From a virus, in IMG/VR virus record IMGVR_UViG_3300032516_000045, positions 1-48,094 of that record: a stretch of DNA of 48,094 bases; one strand, 5' to 3'. The notes under the pieces are model-generated. The model did not search any database and had not been told where the DNA came from. It was given only the letters and a program-made list of their open reading frames with translations. Shown one piece after another: positions 44,795 through 48,094 of this stretch (position 1 is the first letter of the stretch; each line of letters starts with the position of its first letter). Made by a program: the position numbers and the translations under genes.

Positions 44795-45066
44795 CATTCA
44801 GGATCAATACGGGATTCAATCTTACCGGGGCCTCAGCAACGAAAGTTGAGATTAAACCCACGGGAGCGGCTCTTGAATGGGATTGCACGGTTTACGATGA
44901 AGGGAATGGGATTCTTGAATATATCACCGCCTTGGATGCAAATGAATTACATGACCTTTTAGGGACCGTTCAAGGTCAGGCAAAAATAACTTATACCACC
45001 GGCGAAATCTATCATGGGACATTTTTCAGTTTTACCGTTACTGAAGTACTCGTCCCAACAACATAA
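44767..45066 (+). CDS. Ig-like tail/baseplate protein, copy 2
   Basis: The 99-residue paralog of 44332-44631 has the same PYTEDRGITFRI start and FTVTEVLVPT end, with a diverged middle. Two tandem copies suggest different contacts in the baseplate or fibres. Confidence 0.65.
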   Translation: MPYTEDRGITFRINTGFNLTGASATKVEIKPTGAALEWDCTVYDEGNGILEYITALDANELHDLLGTVQGQAKITYTTGEIYHGTFFSFTVTEVLVPTT

Positions 45067-45075
45067 GGAGAAAAC

Positions 45076-45729
45076 ATGGCTATTTATCCATCAACAATCA
45101 AAACATTCACTACTAAAACTGATGGGACGGATTATCCGTCAGCTTCCCATATCAATGATCCACAATCGGAAATTACGGCCATTGAGACGGAGTTGGGAAC
45201 TCTGCCTAAAGGTTCTGATGCCACTGTTAAGGCAAGACTCCTGGCTATTGAAGCGGGGACAAACATTACAAAAGGCGGAATCAGTCAATGTTCAATGGTG
45301 ATAGGAACTTCCGATATCAATACTACCAGCACATCTTATGTCGATATGACCGATATGAGTATTACTTTAACAACGATCCTAAATTCCAATGTCCTGATTG
45401 AATTTAATGGGATATTCGTCCCTTCATCTCAATTGACTGATTTAATGTTGGATTTACAGATTGATGGAGTGACTAAAATATGGGCAAGAAAGGAACCGAT
45501 ATGGGCGCAAGATTATAGCTGGGATGGAGCCTATGAATATCTAAAGACAACCTATTTTGATATCGGGCAAGTTGTTCTTCGTTATCTTGCCACCGATTTG
45601 ACGGCGACTTCCCATATTTTTAAGGTGCGTTGGAAGGTTGATGCAGGGACGGTTTATCAATATGGGACTACAGCAACCGGAAAGGGGGGAGGACCCCGAA
45701 CCCTCTCGGTTATGGAATTGAAGCGATAA
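45076..45729 (+). CDS. Tail fibre-associated protein
   Basis: The 217-residue protein begins YPSTIKTFTTKTDGTDYPSAS and has an ITAIETELGTLP segment, a pattern common in phage structural proteins. A C-terminal beta domain (about 75-215) is rich in S and T. AAGGAGAAAAC precedes ATG. Its stop abuts the hub gene. Confidence 0.65.
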   Translation: MAIYPSTIKTFTTKTDGTDYPSASHINDPQSEITAIETELGTLPKGSDATVKARLLAIEAGTNITKGGISQCSMVIGTSDINTTSTSYVDMTDMSITLTTILNSNVLIEFNGIFVPSSQLTDLMLDLQIDGVTKIWARKEPIWAQDYSWDGAYEYLKTTYFDIGQVVLRYLATDLTATSHIFKVRWKVDAGTVYQYGTTATGKGGGPRTLSVMELKR

Positions 45730-47748
45730 ATGGATAAGACCAAATTTTCACCTTACGGGACGGCAACCAAATTCTATGGAGATCCAACACGGTTTTATGG
45801 TTGGCCTTTAGAATTTGACTATAAAATCGAATTATGGAACGGAACCACTCTATCCGAAATCCTGAATAAAATGATGATTGGATGCTCCTGGGGTATTGAT
45901 CGGATAGGAGGGTGTAGTCAGGCGATGGTTACGGTGAAGGGAGAATGGACGGATTTTCTGACCATAACACCGGCATGGAAAATCAGGATAAAAGTAAGAT
46001 TTGAGGCAGGTTCAGATTATGAAAATGTTTTTGTCGGGAATGTTGTATCAAAAATTAGGACAATAGATAATATCGAAAATATTAGATTTATGGCAGTGGG
46101 TTATCAAAATCAATTGCAAAAGGTTGTGGTTTATAGGCATCCTTTAACAGATGAACCCGCCTCTTATTCCTCTGTTTCTATCAATGGTGTTTTGACTGAT
46201 CTTCTTGATGATTACATTCTGCCTTATACTGATATTCTATATAATGCTGGCGATATTGGAGATTCCTCGATCATTCCAGAAAACATCCTTTTCGATTCTG
46301 CCGGGATCAATGCCATTCAATTATTGGCAACTCTGGCCGGCAATTATGAATGGGGAATTAATGGGGATGGATATTTTTACTTTAAGGAAAAATCGGCAAT
46401 TAGAAAATGGGATTTCTACTCTGAAGATAATATCTCGTTTGCAGAACTAGAATCAGATGGATCGGATTTAACGAATCGCATCTATTTTACCGGAAATTAT
46501 GGTTTGGAAGAAATCCTTGAGGATGAAAATGATGTTGATTCTACCTCTCAATTGACCAATGATACCTCTTATTCCTTCGGTAAAATCACCACCTATAATG
46601 AACTTATGCAGACCTTTACCGGTCTATCTCGATTGAAAGATTTAACTTTGAAAATAAAAAAAGTAGGGGTTTCAAATATTATCATAGATGGAAATATGGA
46701 GATGCCTGGGGTTACCAATTGGTCTTGCTATGGATATTACGGGTCAATACAGAAATTAACGGATACTCCCTTTGAAGGATTGCAATATCTGGCTGTAAAT
46801 CCACCAGGGTCTGTAAGTGGTGTTTATCAAGCCGTTACTCTCATAGGAGGAGCTACTTATAATTTAAGTGTTGTTTATCGTAAGAAAAGTACATCCAAAG
46901 TTATAATCCAAATTTATAATTGGTCAAATGGAGATGAACTTAGTTATTATGAAAATAATCCGAAATCATGGACTACTTATCAAAAACAATTTACCGTTTC
47001 TGGAACTGGAGCCCAAGAAGTTCATATTAGATTCCGTGGAGCCAAATTTGATATAGACAAAGTAGAATTATATTCTGATACGGCAGACGACATTGATGTT
47101 TGGCTGGTTGCCACTTCCGATCCTTCAACGGCATTAAAATCTTTTATAATAGAAAATACACTTATCGGAGATAGTGAAACAACTGTTAAAATGGGGATCA
47201 CTTATGATGGTCTAATTCCTGCTACAGAATATGGGATCAGAATTAAGAGACAGGGGGCTTTAAGTAATGCTTCATATTATAACATCTTCGGATCGACGGC
47301 CAGTGGTTATGCAAACGGAATTTTAAAATATTCTTCAGATGCGGGTGAAACTTGGAGCAATCATGCTGGGGACGCGTATTTCAAGATGGAATATTCCCTG
47401 AGTCAGGCAACTTATGATGTCCGAAGCGAAAGGATTAAGAACAACTCAATTTCATCAATTGAAGATGCAAGATTATGGGTAAATTCTTATTTGAGTTCAA
47501 AAAATTATCCACGGAAAAGGGGATTGTTAAAACTCACTTCCCGTACTCATAGATTTGAGCGGGACATTCCGATTGATCTTGTTTCTATCCGTTCGTCTTC
47601 CGGTACGCAGGATGATTATCAAATCGACAATATCTCCTATGAGATTGGGGAAAACGGGTTGAACGTTTCCCTTGAACTTGGGACTGTGAACCCCAAAATT
47701 TCTGATTATTTGGGTTGGTTGAATTATCAGATTGAACAACTGAGGTGA
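45730..47748 (+). CDS. Baseplate hub/tail-tip protein with carbohydrate-binding module
   Basis: The 672-residue protein has hub-like N-terminal domains (about 30-310; MVTVKGEWTDFLTI, NVFVGNVVSKIRTI, GYFYFKEKSA). An inserted CBM-like beta-sandwich lies at about 315-450 (starts with DGNMEMPGVTNWSC, later GVYQAVTLIGGATYNLSV, closes DIDKVELYSD). A C-terminal domain (about 555-672) carries YLSSKNYPRKRGLLKL. The CBM could contact cell-surface glycans during adsorption. Confidence 0.7.
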   Translation: MDKTKFSPYGTATKFYGDPTRFYGWPLEFDYKIELWNGTTLSEILNKMMIGCSWGIDRIGGCSQAMVTVKGEWTDFLTITPAWKIRIKVRFEAGSDYENVFVGNVVSKIRTIDNIENIRFMAVGYQNQLQKVVVYRHPLTDEPASYSSVSINGVLTDLLDDYILPYTDILYNAGDIGDSSIIPENILFDSAGINAIQLLATLAGNYEWGINGDGYFYFKEKSAIRKWDFYSEDNISFAELESDGSDLTNRIYFTGNYGLEEILEDENDVDSTSQLTNDTSYSFGKITTYNELMQTFTGLSRLKDLTLKIKKVGVSNIIIDGNMEMPGVTNWSCYGYYGSIQKLTDTPFEGLQYLAVNPPGSVSGVYQAVTLIGGATYNLSVVYRKKSTSKVIIQIYNWSNGDELSYYENNPKSWTTYQKQFTVSGTGAQEVHIRFRGAKFDIDKVELYSDTADDIDVWLVATSDPSTALKSFIIENTLIGDSETTVKMGITYDGLIPATEYGIRIKRQGALSNASYYNIFGSTASGYANGILKYSSDAGETWSNHAGDAYFKMEYSLSQATYDVRSERIKNNSISSIEDARLWVNSYLSSKNYPRKRGLLKLTSRTHRFERDIPIDLVSIRSSSGTQDDYQIDNISYEIGENGLNVSLELGTVNPKISDYLGWLNYQIEQLR

Positions 47749-47754
47749 GACAAA

Positions 47755-47994
47755 ATGTTAGACAGACATCTTGTTTTGTCAGCACTGATTGTTGGCCTTT
47801 TGATGGGGATGATTGGAAGTATTTATGACCCTAACCTTATTGCCTTTGCTCAAAGAGAAGAGCAAAACACGGCTTACGTCGCAGGAGACAAATTGAAGAT
47901 CACTCTGGTAGCATTCTTATCAATACTCTGGGAGCCTATTGTGGTGGCATTTATCATAGTGATTCTTGCTACAATTATTAAATTGATGGATTAG
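47755..47994 (+). CDS. Small two-helix membrane protein (holin candidate)
   Basis: The 79-residue product has two hydrophobic segments (about 7-22 and 50-75) around a polar loop. It is the last gene of the late operon and in the circle runs straight into the lysis cassette at position 51. A holin or antiholin role is inferred from topology and place. Confidence 0.7.
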   Translation: MLDRHLVLSALIVGLLMGMIGSIYDPNLIAFAQREEQNTAYVAGDKLKITLVAFLSILWEPIVVAFIIVILATIIKLMD

Positions 47995-48094
47995 GGAAAG
48001 CGAGGAGAAGAGTAGAAATGGATGATACTCTTTGTAAATTTCATGAAGCAGTTATGGTAAGGATGGATGGAATTTGTCATAAAATGGAGGAGAA
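47968..48094. repeat. Terminal direct repeat, copy 2 (circle overlap)
   Basis: Identical to 1-127. It contains the end of the 47755 gene and, from 48018, the start of the gene at 51. Removing one copy gives a closed 47,967-bp genome. Confidence 0.95.

Overview
The window is a complete, circularly permuted genome of a tailed phage (siphovirus type). The first 127 bases are repeated exactly at the end (1-127 = 47968-48094). The contig therefore closes into a circle of 47,967 bp, and 127 is a common assembler k-mer length. No host gene is seen. The host is a bacterium with strong AGGAGG-type ribosome binding sites; its phylum cannot be fixed from this sequence. No integrase, tRNA or CRISPR array was found. 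A repressor/Cro-like switch with paired operators suggests a temperate life style. Four ParB-like proteins, without a ParA, leave open a plasmid-like prophage.

Layout. 1-2051 (+) is the lysis cassette: small membrane proteins, an M15-type peptidase endolysin and a lipoprotein. It ends at a UUCG-loop terminator at 2073-2098. 2097-12912 (-) is a long leftward early operon. Its promoter-distal end (about 2.1-4.3 kb) carries tiny accessory genes separated by attC-like (integron cassette) sites. Further upstream lie a coiled-coil protein, a PD-(D/E)XK nuclease, a GNAT protein, a possible recombination protein, an HNH homing endonuclease, many small proteins and a pentapeptide-repeat protein. Its spacers contain unusual pentanucleotide-phased (AANNN)n arrays. 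12913-13293 is the immunity region: a repressor gene with no canonical start codon, flanked by two matching promoters. Each promoter is overlapped by a GATAC-N7-GTATC operator. 13294-18075 (+) is the rightward early operon: Cro-like protein, zinc-finger protein, replication protein, RusA resolvase, a displaced Z-like morphogenesis gene, a ParB-like protein and a methyltransferase-like protein. 18072-20080 (-) holds a radical SAM protein, a full ParB, an RHH regulator and a small protein.

20227-47994 (+) is the late morphogenesis operon. The head genes are lambda/Mu-like: small and large (GpA) terminase, gpW-like connector, lambda-type portal, S49 protease, scaffold, two DUF2190-like decoration proteins and a gpT-like major capsid protein. 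The head-completion and tail genes include an FII-like protein, tail tube, two chaperone ORFs joined by a -1 slippery site, a 992-residue tape measure, Dit-like protein, fibre-like proteins and a baseplate hub carrying a carbohydrate-binding module.

The most unusual part of the late operon is 32.2-37.1 kb. A LamG-type protein with ten 21-residue repeats ends in what looks like the N-terminus of a tail terminator. A two-domain fibre/decoration gene follows, then the apparent remainder of the terminator. Next comes a 683-residue fusion of two glycosyltransferase domains and a methyltransferase. Together these suggest a virion-surface or host-surface sugar-modifying module placed inside the tail operon.
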